This document shows, one piece after another, positions 36,451 to 45,525 of a stretch of DNA of 64,000 nucleotides. Within the stretch, counting starts at the first letter, position 1; each line of letters opens with the position of its first letter. Under the pieces are notes generated by a model. The model was not told the DNA's origin, made no database searches, and saw only the letters and a list, made by a program, of their open reading frames with translations. Source of the DNA: Deferribacteres bacterium (GTDB taxonomy: Bacteria; Zhuqueibacterota; Zhuqueibacteria; Zhuqueibacterales; Geothermadaptataceae); assembly GCA_020633675.1 (NCBI GenBank), contig JACKDE010000003.1:186001-250000 (forward strand). Reading direction: 5' to 3'. Position numbers and translations under genes: made by a program.

Positions 36451-37275
36451 GGCAAACTCCGGTAATTTGAGAATGGCTTTTTAAAATGTGAAGTCTTTAT
36501 CATCCAAAACAACAAAAGCATAAACGGATGCGGGCGGGGGGCTGCTCGGGTTGTGCCGCATTGTGTAAAAAAATCGTGAACCTGTCCGGCGTCTCCTGTG
36601 TTGCTTTTTACCGCATGGTTGGCTATTTTCAGCATGCAAACAGCAGGCGTGTGCTTCTGGCGCTCAAACAGGGAAGCGCTCCTGTGCCTTTTGTGCGGGG
36701 GCAACCTGGACAAGGGTTGTCCCCTGTTTGCATCTGCCACGGATTTTCAATATCGGTAATTCGTTTCAAAAATCAACTCACTCCATCTTCAATGTCATCA
36801 AGTTAGCACTCTCCGTGTCATTCTGGAAGAATCTATTCAACATTATAGCCAGAGTTGAGTTCGCAAACCTGCACAGGCGTCAAAATAGATTCCTACTGAA
36901 TGACAAATGTGGCCTTTACTCAACATCATTGTCCCCATCCTGTCTGTTGCGGATTTATTCTGTTGGAGGTGTCGTCAATCCACCCAATCTGCTGGCGGCT
37001 TTCCCTTGGCATGTACAGCGATGTTCCCCTTTTTCGCGGCAACTGGTCTGGCAATCACTCAACAATCGGGCCAGAAAGGTAGCTGTGTTCTATAAAGACT
37101 CGGAACAGAGCTTAATGCTTGATTTTATTGGCCGGATGTGTGGCAGGTGGTATGGAATTGGATGTGCCGGGGATCGGGTGCGATTCTTAGAAACAGGAAT
37201 GGAGTCGGGTTTTTTTTTTTCAGATTTGGGAATGGGGGCAGCGGCGGGTTTATCTTTTTGACAAAATGAATTTTG
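36451..37275. other. Gene-poor interval with palindromes
   Basis: About 825 bases hold no convincing gene. The longest frame (plus strand, 36728-37261) has no ribosome site and no family resemblance. The interval contains nested inverted repeats (36665-36730), an 11-T run at 37210-37220 and, at its edge, the palindromes overlapping the HAD gene end. Confidence 0.5.
36665..36730. repeat. Nested inverted repeats, possible structured RNA or mini-element
   Basis: CAAACAGGG (36665-36673) pairs perfectly with CCCTGTTTG (36722-36730). Inside it GGGGGCAACC (36697-36706) pairs with GGTTGTCCCC (36715-36724) with one wobble. The two pairings share bases, so they may be alternative folds. Confidence 0.4.
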
Positions 37276-37278
37276 TCA
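37259..37278. repeat. Perfect palindrome at the HAD stop codon
   Basis: TGACAAAAT and ATTTTGTCA flank a 2-base centre. The HAD stop codon (minus strand) is the last three bases. It lacks a T-tract, so an operator or repeat edge is as likely as a terminator. Confidence 0.5.
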
Positions 37279-38139
37279 CTCCAGTGCGTAGGGGTATGGC
37301 GTGCCATGCCCCTGCGAACCGGAGTACAAGGCGTGCATTGTAATACGACAAGGCGAGCTTTGTGACTCCTTTGCCAGCCACAGGTCGAGCAGATGGTTGA
37401 GCTCAGCGTAGTTTTCGGCGATCCAGGTTGGCTGCTCGGCACGGCTGGTGAGATCGGCGCGGCTGGAGACGCCGGTGAGCAGAAACACAGTCGGCACGCC
37501 GGCGCGCACCCCGGCCGGAATGTCGGTTTCGAGGTTGTCACCGATCAGCACGGCCTCGTGGGCGCTCACACCGAGTCTTGCCAGCGCAATATCGACGATG
37601 GCACGCTCGGGCTTGCCGATGATCGTTGGCTGCTGATCCGCGGTCGCGGCGATGGCGGCGAGAATGGCGCCGTTGCCGGGTGAAATGCCGCCTTCGTTCG
37701 GGAAACAGCGATCCGGGTTGCTGCCGATGAACAGCGCTCCGGCACGAATCAACCGCGCAGCACGCTCGATTTTCGCATAGGTAATGCCGCGATCCATGCC
37801 AACGGCCACATGACTGACCTCACTTTCCGCGAGCTCAATCCCCTGCTTTTGCAATGCTTGTTGCAACCCGTCCTCACCGATGCAGTACACGCGTCCCTGC
37901 CCGATGAAAGCAGCAGCCGCCTGCGACGAAGTTAAAATGCGATCTGGCGGGCAGACGATCCCCATGCTTTGCAAATGGTCGGAAACCTGTGCCGGAGTGC
38001 GGGTAGAGTTATTGGTGAGAATCAGGTATGGCAAGGCAAGCTGATCGAGCCGCCGCAAAAAGGCTTTCGCACCGGGAATCGGCTCGCTTCCGCGATAAAT
38101 GGTGCCATCGAGATCAAGCAAAATGGCTTTCAATTGCAT
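37276..38139 (-). CDS. HAD-IIA family phosphatase (NagD-like)
   Basis: This 287-residue protein has all four HAD motifs: LLDLDGTIYRG (nucleophile and acid Asp), LTNNSTRTP, the Lys in IIGKPERAIVD, and IGDNLETDIPAG. The cap region is of the IIA type seen in NagD, phosphoglycolate phosphatase and pyridoxal phosphatase. It dephosphorylates a small metabolite that cannot be named from sequence. The start overlaps the SGNH gene stop by 10 bases. The last 25 or so codons run through an imperfect palindrome and look unlike the family C-terminus, so the tail may have been added by a repeat insertion. Confidence 0.88.
   Translation of the reverse strand: MQLKAILLDLDGTIYRGSEPIPGAKAFLRRLDQLALPYLILTNNSTRTPAQVSDHLQSMGIVCPPDRILTSSQAAAAFIGQGRVYCIGEDGLQQALQKQGIELAESEVSHVAVGMDRGITYAKIERAARLIRAGALFIGSNPDRCFPNEGGISPGNGAILAAIAATADQQPTIIGKPERAIVDIALARLGVSAHEAVLIGDNLETDIPAGVRAGVPTVFLLTGVSSRADLTSRAEQPTWIAENYAELNHLLDLWLAKESQSSPCRITMHALYSGSQGHGTPYPYALE
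37287..37315. repeat. Imperfect GC-rich palindrome inside the HAD 3' end
   Basis: GTAGGGGTATGGC is followed by GCCATGCCCCTGC with two mismatches. It resembles dispersed REP-like palindromes and encodes part of the unusual HAD C-terminal tail. Confidence 0.55.
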
Positions 38140-38783
38140 AGCTGCGACAAGGTTTCATATACAGCGAAGGCAATTGCATAGTGGCCGGTGGCATTGGGAT
38201 GCACCGGTTCAGGGCAGAATGTTGCGGCGGGTTTGTGGCGCAACAAACGTTGGAAGCGGGTATGCATATCAATCATCGGCAAACGGTGTTTTCGCGCTAG
38301 CGACTCGATGACCTGCCAGTAGTCGCCGAGCGTTTCCAGCACCGAGGCTTCCCAAGGCGTCGCGTCGACAGGATCAACGATGTAAAATGGCTGGATCAGC
38401 AGAATGTGGCATCGGGGCAGAGCGTCTCGGGTTTCATTGAGCAACTCTGCATAGACTTCGCGAAAACGCTGCGGTGAAATCGTTTCATCGTCATCGCGCA
38501 GATAACGATGCACATCGTTGATGCCGATTTTGATCGCCAGCCAATCCGGCGCCAGCGCCAGTGCATCGTCATGCCAGCGTGCGTGCAAGTCGGTCACGCA
38601 GTTTCCACTGATGCCACGGTTGTAGATGGTGACGTTTTTTTGAGGTTCGTGCACAGCCAGCATGTCGGTGAACATTTTGACATAGCCGTTGCCGAGCGGC
38701 ACCGCATTGCCACGACGGTCACAATCAGTAATACTGTCGCCGATAAAGAGCATGGATTGGCCATTTTGAAGTTTAGTTGGCAT
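38130..38783 (-). CDS. SGNH/GDSL-family hydrolase
   Basis: This 217-residue esterase-like protein starts at ATG 38783; the longer open frame upstream is only the heptamer repeat read as codons. Block I is FIGDSITDCDRRG with the nucleophile Ser. Block II is NRGISGNCVTDL (oxyanion Gly) and block III is KIGINDV (Asn). Block V reads CPEPVHPNATGH, so the usual Asp of DxxH appears as Glu while the catalytic His is kept. There is no signal peptide, so it is probably cytoplasmic. Such enzymes remove acetyl or acyl groups from sugars or other small molecules. It overlaps the HAD phosphatase gene by 10 bases, so the two are likely coupled. Confidence 0.88.
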   Translation of the reverse strand: MPTKLQNGQSMLFIGDSITDCDRRGNAVPLGNGYVKMFTDMLAVHEPQKNVTIYNRGISGNCVTDLHARWHDDALALAPDWLAIKIGINDVHRYLRDDDETISPQRFREVYAELLNETRDALPRCHILLIQPFYIVDPVDATPWEASVLETLGDYWQVIESLARKHRLPMIDMHTRFQRLLRHKPAATFCPEPVHPNATGHYAIAFAVYETLSQLCN

Positions 38784-38797
38784 TGGGGAATTCCATA

Positions 38798-38895
38798 ATT
38801 CGTGATTCGTGATTCGTGATTCGTGATTCGTGATTCGTGATTCGTGATTCGTGATTCGTGATTCGTGATTCGTGATTCGTGATTCGTGATTCGTG
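38798..38895. repeat. Tandem heptamer array, 14 copies of ATTCGTG
   Basis: Fourteen perfect head-to-tail copies of ATTCGTG (98 bases; CACGAAT on the other strand) lie in the 170-base gap between the glycosyltransferase and SGNH genes. The array ends 15 bases upstream of the SGNH start codon, so length changes could affect its expression. Confidence 0.97.
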
Positions 38896-38953
38896 AAAAG
38901 ATGCTTGCCAAGCTCAAATAAGCAAATGCTTTCTATCGGTTGCATCTTGTGCA

Positions 38954-39658
38954 TTACGAATTGCGTCTCAAGCCATATTTCACAATGCAATAAATCGCCC
39001 GCAAGCCATCCTTCCAATTGATTTTTTTACCTTCGGAGTAGGTACGACCAAAATAGGAAATGCCAACCTCATAAATGCGGGCATGCGGTAATTTGGCAAT
39101 TTTGGCAGTGATTTCCGGCTCGAATCCAAATCGATTTTCTTCGATACGCACTTTTTCCAGAATGCTATTGCGAAAAACTTTATAGCCCGTCTCCATATCG
39201 GTCAAATTCAGATTAGTGAACATATTGGAAAGCAGGGTGAGAAATTTATTGCCAAGTGCGTGCCAAAAATAGAGCACACGATGCGGCCCGTTGCTGAGGA
39301 AGCGCGAGCCATACACCACATCCGCTACATCGTCGAGTAGAGGCTTGAGCAGCTTGACATATTCGCACGGATCGTACTCAAGGTCAGCATCCTGCACTAG
39401 CACAATGTCACCGCTGGCGTGTGCAATTGCCGTACGGATAGCTGCACCTTTGCCCTGATTGTTTTGATGGAAGTGCACCACAATCTGACTGTGCTGCACG
39501 CTTTGCAAAATATCGCGGGTTTGATCCTGCGAGCCGTCATCGACGATCACCAGCTCACATTCGACACCCTCAGGCAATGGCGCGGCCAGTACGCGGTCGA
39601 TTGCATTGCGGAGCGTGCGTTCCTCGTTGTAAACTGGCATGAGTACGCTCAATTTCAT
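38954..39658 (-). CDS. Family 2 glycosyltransferase (dolichol-phosphate-mannose synthase-like)
   Basis: This 234-residue GT-A enzyme has SVLMPVYNEERTL at the N-terminus, VIVDDGSQDQT, the metal motif QDADLEYDP, YGSRFL, and TDMETGYKVFRN with GFEPEITAKIAK. This set is typical of DPM1/DPG-synthase-like transferases that load a sugar onto a polyprenyl phosphate. It ends without membrane spans. It lies 21 bases downstream of the FG-GAP surface protein gene and is separated from the SGNH gene by the heptamer array. Its lipid carrier and sugar are not identifiable. Confidence 0.92.
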   Translation of the reverse strand: MKLSVLMPVYNEERTLRNAIDRVLAAPLPEGVECELVIVDDGSQDQTRDILQSVQHSQIVVHFHQNNQGKGAAIRTAIAHASGDIVLVQDADLEYDPCEYVKLLKPLLDDVADVVYGSRFLSNGPHRVLYFWHALGNKFLTLLSNMFTNLNLTDMETGYKVFRNSILEKVRIEENRFGFEPEITAKIAKLPHARIYEVGISYFGRTYSEGKKINWKDGLRAIYCIVKYGLRRNS

Positions 39659-39679
39659 GCGGCTATTCCATCTATCCAG

Positions 39680-41191
39680 TTAGTGCAGCAGCGTCATTTT
39701 GCGCGTTTGTATAAATTCACCGGCTTGCATTTTCAGCAAAAAGATGCCGCTTGCCAACATCGATCCTGACCGATCGGTGCCGTCCCAGCGGGCACGGAAC
39801 TGGCCCGCCGGCAAAACATTATCCACCAAAACATTCACCAACCGGCCAGTGAGATCAAAAACAGCGATGTTCACCTTGGCTGGTGCAGCCAATTCGTACA
39901 CAATCGCCGTGGCCGGATTGAACGGATTAGGATAATTTTGATGCAGCGCGAACGTTCTAATCGCATCGCCTGCCTGCTCGCCAATACCAACCGTTTTGGT
40001 GAAACCACTGAAAATATAAGCAGCGCCCGAATTGTATCCCATGTCGTCTTTATAGCGCGCTCCAATGACAGCTACGCCATTTTCGAGCGCGACCGCATTG
40101 CCAAAACGGTCATCGGCATTGGCATCGCTGGCGGTGAAAATGCGCTGCTCGATCCATTGATCATTTGTACGCCGGAAGTGATACGCCGCTCCTTTACCGC
40201 TGCTGAACTGCATCAGCGCACCAACCACCACGTCGCTGCCATCCAAGGCCACGGCATTGCCGAACTGATCCTGCGTTTCGCCATTACTTGCAGTCAGTTT
40301 TGCTTGAAACTGCCACCCGGATTGCGCATCGTGCTGGTAAATATACGCCGCACCAGCTCCCGGTTTTTTTTCATCATTGCCGATCGCGCCAATGATCGCG
40401 TAATCGCCTGACAAGTCGACAGATGCGCCGAACAGGTCTTCGCTTGCACCATCATGTGGGGCAATTTTTTGGCTCTGCTGCCAAACGCCATTTTCGCGCC
40501 GAAAAAAATAGGCGGAACCAGACTGAAAACCGCCCACATCGCTACTGGTTGCGCCGACCAAAATGTCATCGCCATCTATCGCGACACTGGCGCCAAACAC
40601 ATCATCTTGCGACCGGTCATCTGCCACCAGCGTGGCTTGCCATTGCCACTCACCGCTGCTTTCATCCCGGCCAAAAACATACACCACACCGCGGTTCACA
40701 TCGTCCCCATTTGCAGATGCAATGATTGTTTCGCCGGAAATCCCGACCGCATGGCCGAAATAATCGAGCGCACGCACATCATCAGGAATGATCTTGGCAG
40801 TTTGCAGCCAGCCGGACGCTGTGCGTTCATACAAATAAATTGCGCCTGCAAATGCACCTTTGTCATCATCGTTGCGCGCACCCACCACTGCGACGTTCCC
40901 GTCGATTGCCACGGAAAAGCCGTAGTATGCTGTTGGTGCGATATCCGCAGGAATGAATTTTACGACTTCTTGCCAACCGATATCACTTTTTTCAAAAAAA
41001 TAAGTCGCCCCTTTATCAAAATCCTTGCCATTCGCCCCAACGATCACCGTCTTACCGGAAAGCGCCACGGCAAAGCCAAAGACATCGCCAAGCTGGCCAT
41101 CCGAGGGCAACAATTTGAATTCCTGTACATCCTGCGCATGTGAGGCAGTCGCCCACAAAAGGCCGAAAAGGATCAGTTTTGTTCGCAGCAT
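39680..41191 (-). CDS. Secreted FG-GAP repeat protein with sorting domain
   Basis: This 503-residue protein has a signal peptide ending ATASHAQ and a GGAGGGGA site before the ATG. Residues about 25-390 hold seven or so FG-GAP/integrin-type propeller repeats. Each carries a D(x)FG or YFG element followed by SVAIDGxxxxVGA and a GxAYxF strand, for example GDVFGFAVALSG and DVFGASVAIDGD. The last 85 residues are a sorting domain (LHQNYPNPFNPATAIVYEL through RKMTLLH), so export by a type IX-like route is expected. It probably binds ligands or calcium at the cell surface. Confidence 0.88.
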   Translation of the reverse strand: MLRTKLILFGLLWATASHAQDVQEFKLLPSDGQLGDVFGFAVALSGKTVIVGANGKDFDKGATYFFEKSDIGWQEVVKFIPADIAPTAYYGFSVAIDGNVAVVGARNDDDKGAFAGAIYLYERTASGWLQTAKIIPDDVRALDYFGHAVGISGETIIASANGDDVNRGVVYVFGRDESSGEWQWQATLVADDRSQDDVFGASVAIDGDDILVGATSSDVGGFQSGSAYFFRRENGVWQQSQKIAPHDGASEDLFGASVDLSGDYAIIGAIGNDEKKPGAGAAYIYQHDAQSGWQFQAKLTASNGETQDQFGNAVALDGSDVVVGALMQFSSGKGAAYHFRRTNDQWIEQRIFTASDANADDRFGNAVALENGVAVIGARYKDDMGYNSGAAYIFSGFTKTVGIGEQAGDAIRTFALHQNYPNPFNPATAIVYELAAPAKVNIAVFDLTGRLVNVLVDNVLPAGQFRARWDGTDRSGSMLASGIFLLKMQAGEFIQTRKMTLLH

Positions 41192-41319
41192 GGTCCCCTC
41201 CTATTTTTTTGAACTGATGTCAGGTTGGCCACTGCGCCATGCTGGCGTTCAGCTTGAGCCAACAACGTAGTATGCTGGCCTGAATGAACAGGATCACGAT
41301 GAGTGAAGTATCAGGCCAT

Positions 41320-42837
41320 TCAATTCAAATTTACATCTGCAACTGCCTGTTGGCCGCGGTGATCAAATGAGCTGACGACGATTCCCGCCATCAGCGAGAG
41401 CAGAAAGGCCGGAGGCAATTCAGTCATATTTGTGAACGCTTGCCCAACAACAGGCAACAAAGGTGCCCAAAATTTAAAAATCGGGATACAAACAAAGCCG
41501 GTAATCATGCCTGCGAGTGCGCCGCCGGCAGTCATTTTGCGCCAAAAGAGTGACAGCAGCATGGTCGGGCAAAAGGTCGCTGCGATACCGGACCAACCGA
41601 AAATAACAAACCAGTATATTGTGCCTTTCGCGCCTTCCTCGGTGCGCCAGGCAACCAGCATGGCAATGGCAAGGGAGAGCAACGCCATCGCCAGCGTCAT
41701 TTTGCGGCTCAGCCCCACCAGCTTGTCATCGGGAAAATTGGGGTGCCGCACTTTTTGGTAATAATCGCGCACAGCAGCGCTGCTCGCCACGACCAACAGC
41801 GAGTCTGCCGTTGACATAATGGCCGACAAGACCACCGCGATGTAGATACCGACGATAAACATCGGCATGAGTTGGTCAGCCATCATTGGCAACACGGATT
41901 CCGCATTTTCACCGAGCACAGCCGATACACTTTCGCCCGGTGAGGTCAGCAGCACGCGGCCGATCATGCCGGTCAGTACAGCACCGGTATCGGCCAGCAT
42001 CGTCCATGTAATGCCGGTGATCATGCCCGCCTTCAGCGTTTTTTCGGAGCGGATCGAAAGAAAGCGTACGAAAATCTGCGGCGAACCCATAAAGCCCAGG
42101 CCGACACTGGCCAGACCGAAGGCGGCGATGGCGGTACTCAGGCTCCAGTTCCCGGCACCGGAAAAGTGCAGCAACGTCGGCTCGATAGCAGCGAGCTGGG
42201 TCGTGACCTGCTCCCACCCCCCGGCTGAGATCAGACCGGCAATCGGCAAGAGCAGCAGGCCGAGCAGCATCAGCATGCCTTGAAACGTATCTGTCCATGC
42301 GACCGCCAAAAAGCCGCCAGCCACGCTATACGTTACGACAATGGCAAAGCCGACGAGCGCGCCGGCATAGAAATTCCAGCCGAGAAAACTGTTAAATGCC
42401 TTGCCGGTCGCAAAAATCTGCGCACTGACATAGATGGTCACAAACACCACCAATGTGGCTGCTGCCACAAGGCGCAACCAATGTTTTTGATTGCGGAAAC
42501 GATCTTCGAGATAGTCCGGGACGGTGATGGAATCGTACTGATCGGTCAGTCTTTTGAAGCGCCGGCTCATCAGCAGCCAGGTGATCGAAACGCCGATCAC
42601 TTCGCCGATGACCACCCAAAAGGCCTGAAAGCCGACAGCAGCACCCATTCCAGTCAGCCCCAGCAGCAGCCATGCCGATTCGCCAGTCGATTGCGCTGAC
42701 AACGCGGCGGTAAAAAAGCCGAGCTTTTTGCCACCTGCGAAGTAATCGCGCACGCTTTTCATGCGGCGAGAGGCCACAACGCCAATCGCAATCAGACAGA
42801 GAAAGTAGAGACCAACCATTAACAGTTTTGAAGACAT
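41320..42837 (-). CDS. Sodium:solute symporter family transporter (PutP-like)
   Basis: This 505-residue protein has about 13 hydrophobic spans in the pattern of the SSS family. Seen features are FFTAALSAQSTGESAWLLLG in the first helix region, the characteristic SITVPDYLEDRF after the third, YVSAQIFATGKAF, YSVAGGFLAVAWTDTFQG and IMSTADSLLVVASS. These match proline/sodium symporters most closely, though related members carry other amino acids, sugars or pantothenate. It lies 63 bases downstream of a class III aminotransferase on the same strand, suggesting uptake and breakdown of an amino acid by one operon. Confidence 0.9.
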   Translation of the reverse strand: MSSKLLMVGLYFLCLIAIGVVASRRMKSVRDYFAGGKKLGFFTAALSAQSTGESAWLLLGLTGMGAAVGFQAFWVVIGEVIGVSITWLLMSRRFKRLTDQYDSITVPDYLEDRFRNQKHWLRLVAAATLVVFVTIYVSAQIFATGKAFNSFLGWNFYAGALVGFAIVVTYSVAGGFLAVAWTDTFQGMLMLLGLLLLPIAGLISAGGWEQVTTQLAAIEPTLLHFSGAGNWSLSTAIAAFGLASVGLGFMGSPQIFVRFLSIRSEKTLKAGMITGITWTMLADTGAVLTGMIGRVLLTSPGESVSAVLGENAESVLPMMADQLMPMFIVGIYIAVVLSAIMSTADSLLVVASSAAVRDYYQKVRHPNFPDDKLVGLSRKMTLAMALLSLAIAMLVAWRTEEGAKGTIYWFVIFGWSGIAATFCPTMLLSLFWRKMTAGGALAGMITGFVCIPIFKFWAPLLPVVGQAFTNMTELPPAFLLSLMAGIVVSSFDHRGQQAVADVNLN

Positions 42838-42900
42838 CGAACTCGCTTTCTTTTGTATATCATTCGCTCATGCCGCCGCTTTTTTTATAACCGGTGTAAG

Positions 42901-44196
42901 TTATTTCACAATTGCAGCCAGCGATTCATCGAATACGCGTATGGCTTCGCGCACGGCATCTTCGCTAATATTCAGTGCCGGCGCGATACGGATGGCGTTG
43001 GCATGCAAGCCGCCACGCCCGACCAGCAACCGGCGCTTTTTGGTCTCTTCCATAAATTGGCTCGTCAATTCCGGATTGGGCGTGCGGTTTTGCGCGGTTT
43101 CGTCGACCACAAATTCGATGGCCTGAATCAAACCCATGCCGCGCACATCACCAACGATGTCGGGGTATTTGCGTTGCAGCGTTTGCAGACCGTCGCGCAA
43201 AATCTCGCCCATGTGCTGGGCATTGTCTGCCAGTTTATCGCGCCGAATAATGTCGATGGTGGCATTGGCGGCTGCGCAACTGACCGGATTGCCGCCAAAT
43301 GTCGAAATGGTATTTTTGGTCAGCGAAGCGGCGATGTCCGTGGTGGTCACCAGCGCACCGAGCGGCAAACCGTTGGCGATGCCCTTAGCCATCGTCATCA
43401 TGTCCGGTTCGACGTCATACTGTTCGATGCCCCATGTTTTGCCGGTTCGTCCGAAACCGGTTTGCACTTCATCCGAAATAAACACACCGCCATGTTTGCG
43501 CACGATATCCGCCACGATGGCAAAATACTCTTTGGGCGGGGTGATAAACCCACCGACGCCCTGAATCGGCTCGACCAGCATGCCAGCCACTTTGCCGATG
43601 GTGGTGGTCTGAATCAGCTCCTCGACGTCGTTGGCGCACTGCACGCCGCAGGATGGATAGCGCAGCTTGAGCGGGCAGCGGTAGCAGTACGGCGACAGGG
43701 CATGCTTGATCGATGGCACTTGCGTGGGCACGGCGCGCCAGCTCGCATGTGCGGTGAGCGATTGTGCCAGCAACGAGCGCCCGGAGTAGCCGTGCCGCAG
43801 CGCAATCAACTCGGGATTGCCGGTGTAGGTTTGCGCCATCATCACTGCAGCTTCGTCGGCTTCGGTGCCGGAGGCGGTAAAAAAGCATTTGTCGAGCTTG
43901 CCTGGCGTGAGTTGAGCCAGCTTTTCCGCCAGCTCGACCATCGGCAGGGTTGGATAGAGCGTGGAGACATGACTGAGCCGGTTGACCTGAGCGACGACCG
44001 CCTGATTGACTTCTTCATTGGCGTGCCCGACTGAGACCGTGAGAATTCCACCGAAAAAATCGAGATATTCATTACCGTCCGCATCGCGCACGGTGGAGCC
44101 TTTGCCATCGGTCAATGCAATCGGTTGCTCGTAATAATTTTTAACAGCGGGAAAAAGATGTTTTTTGTGCTTTTCGGAAATCTGCCGGTTGGTCAT
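42901..44196 (-). CDS. Class III PLP aminotransferase (AGXT2/omega-aminotransferase-like)
   Basis: This 431-residue protein starts at ATG 44196 with GGAG 7 bases upstream. It has the class III fold signatures FTASGTEADEAA, ISDEVQTGFGRTG (PLP-binding Asp) and MTMAKGIANGLPLGA, where Lys would form the Schiff base. A four-Cys insert, YCYRCP followed by CGVQC (about 170-190), could bind a metal ion. It would move the amino group of an omega-amino acid, or of alanine, to glyoxylate or another keto acid. The exact substrate cannot be decided. It heads a two-gene unit with the sodium symporter and diverges from hisG. Confidence 0.9.
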   Translation of the reverse strand: MTNRQISEKHKKHLFPAVKNYYEQPIALTDGKGSTVRDADGNEYLDFFGGILTVSVGHANEEVNQAVVAQVNRLSHVSTLYPTLPMVELAEKLAQLTPGKLDKCFFTASGTEADEAAVMMAQTYTGNPELIALRHGYSGRSLLAQSLTAHASWRAVPTQVPSIKHALSPYCYRCPLKLRYPSCGVQCANDVEELIQTTTIGKVAGMLVEPIQGVGGFITPPKEYFAIVADIVRKHGGVFISDEVQTGFGRTGKTWGIEQYDVEPDMMTMAKGIANGLPLGALVTTTDIAASLTKNTISTFGGNPVSCAAANATIDIIRRDKLADNAQHMGEILRDGLQTLQRKYPDIVGDVRGMGLIQAIEFVVDETAQNRTPNPELTSQFMEETKKRRLLVGRGGLHANAIRIAPALNISEDAVREAIRVFDESLAAIVK

Positions 44197-44478
44197 GAAG
44201 GGCTCCGTTGTAAGGCGAACAATCAACTCGTTTCGAATTGTCTTTGAAAGTTAGCTCGGTGCAGTCATTTTAACGACTTATGATGATTTTACAGACTACA
44301 AATATCTGCATAAAAGTCAAGATACATCGGACTACAGGTGAGCAAGACATCGAACACTGCGCTGAAAAGCAGCCGCAATCGTTGTGAACAAGTTGGAAAC
44401 AACGGTTTGATAACGAATGAAAGTTTCTTATATTTTAAACTTTGCAAACGAAAATTCAGCTAAAATCATGGATCTTAC

Positions 44479-45339
44479 ATGCAACCGACTATTCGAATCG
44501 CTATTCAAAAATCCGGTCGCTTGAGTGATGACTCTCTCGAGTTGATCCGGGAGTGTGATATTTCATTCAATCGCGGCCAGAGCAAGCTCAAAAGTCAGGC
44601 CTTTAATTTTCCAATCGAACTGCTTTTTTTGCGTGACGATGACATTCCGCGCTATGTTGCCGATAAAGTGGCCGACCTCGGCATTGTCGGCGAAAACGTG
44701 CTGGCGGAAGAAAAAACGCCTGTGGATGTGGTGGCGAAGCTGGGCTTTTCAAAATGCCGGATTTCCATCGCCCTGCCCAAAACCACGCCATACCAGGGGA
44801 TCGACGATTTAAGCGGCTTGAACATTGCGACCTCCTACCCCAATATCTTGTCGGAATTCCTGCAGCGCAGCGGCATTTCGGCCAGCATCCACGAAATCAG
44901 CGGCTCGGTGGAGATCGCGCCGAGCATCGGGCTCGCCGAAGCCGTGTGCGATATTGTCAGCTCGGGCAGCACCCTGATTAGCAATGGCCTGCGCGAAGTT
45001 GAACACATCTTCAATTCGGAAGCGGTGCTCATAGCCAATCAAGCGCTCTCTAAAGCAAAGCAAAAAGTCGTGGACGAACTGGTTTTTCGCATCCGCGCTG
45101 TGCTGAAAGCCAAAAACTATCAATACATTTTATTGAATGCGCCCAATGATGCCATCGATCAGGTGATCGAGCTATTGCCGGGTATGAAGAGCCCAAGTGT
45201 GCTGCCCCTGGCAGATGAAGGCTGGAGCTCGGTCCATTCGGTGGTGCACAAAGAGCAATTTTGGGAGATCATCGAAGGCTTGAAAGCGGTAGGTGCGCAA
45301 GGCATACTCGTGGTGCCGATTGAGAAAATGATCGTATAG
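44479..45339 (+). CDS. hisG: ATP phosphoribosyltransferase, long form
   Basis: This enzyme joins ATP and PRPP in the first step of histidine synthesis. At 286 residues it is the long form with its own C-terminal feedback-binding domain, so no HisZ partner is needed. Visible features are IRIAIQKSGRLSDDSLELI at the N-terminus, the loop DKVADLGIVGENVL, and the PRPP-binding region DIVSSGSTLISNGL. The C-terminal ACT-like domain runs from about 205 to the end. No other his gene is adjacent: the next gene faces the other way across a bidirectional terminator. Regulation by histidine leader RNA is not evident. Confidence 0.96.
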   Translation: MQPTIRIAIQKSGRLSDDSLELIRECDISFNRGQSKLKSQAFNFPIELLFLRDDDIPRYVADKVADLGIVGENVLAEEKTPVDVVAKLGFSKCRISIALPKTTPYQGIDDLSGLNIATSYPNILSEFLQRSGISASIHEISGSVEIAPSIGLAEAVCDIVSSGSTLISNGLREVEHIFNSEAVLIANQALSKAKQKVVDELVFRIRAVLKAKNYQYILLNAPNDAIDQVIELLPGMKSPSVLPLADEGWSSVHSVVHKEQFWEIIEGLKAVGAQGILVVPIEKMIV

Positions 45340-45469
45340 CTTGGCTTTCTGCAATATCACGTAAAGGCGCAAATTCGCAAAGCATCGCAAATTGCCTGGT
45401 GAATTCTTAGTGTCACTGCGGCTTGACGTGTACTTTTGCCTAAAAAAGAAATATTGTATTTTGCTATAA

Positions 45470-45503
45470 AAAAAGCCGGTATCATCACAGATACCGGCTT
45501 TTT
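45470..45503. terminator. Bidirectional rho-independent terminator
   Basis: AAAAAGCCGGTATC and GATACCGGCTTTTT form a perfect 14-base stem around a 6-base loop. A-runs on one side and T-runs on the other let it stop hisG transcripts (+) and tricorn-protease transcripts (-). Confidence 0.95.
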
Positions 45504-45525
45504 ATTTGTGCATATTTGCAAATTT

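Noticed and set aside
36728..37261. 177-codon plus-strand frame in the gene-poor interval
   Set aside because: No ribosome site; contains the 11-T run; the translation has no recognisable domain.
38798..38895. CRISPR array
   Set aside because: The repeat is a perfect 7-base tandem with no spacers, and no cas genes are present.
38784..39017. Open frame extending the SGNH gene upstream through a repeated TNHESRI peptide
   Set aside because: The peptide is just the heptamer array translated (a 7-base unit gives a 7-residue period). The real start is ATG 38783, next to the conserved block I.
42853..44034. 393-codon plus-strand frame opposite the aminotransferase
   Set aside because: Antisense to a clear class III aminotransferase with all family motifs; no signature of its own.
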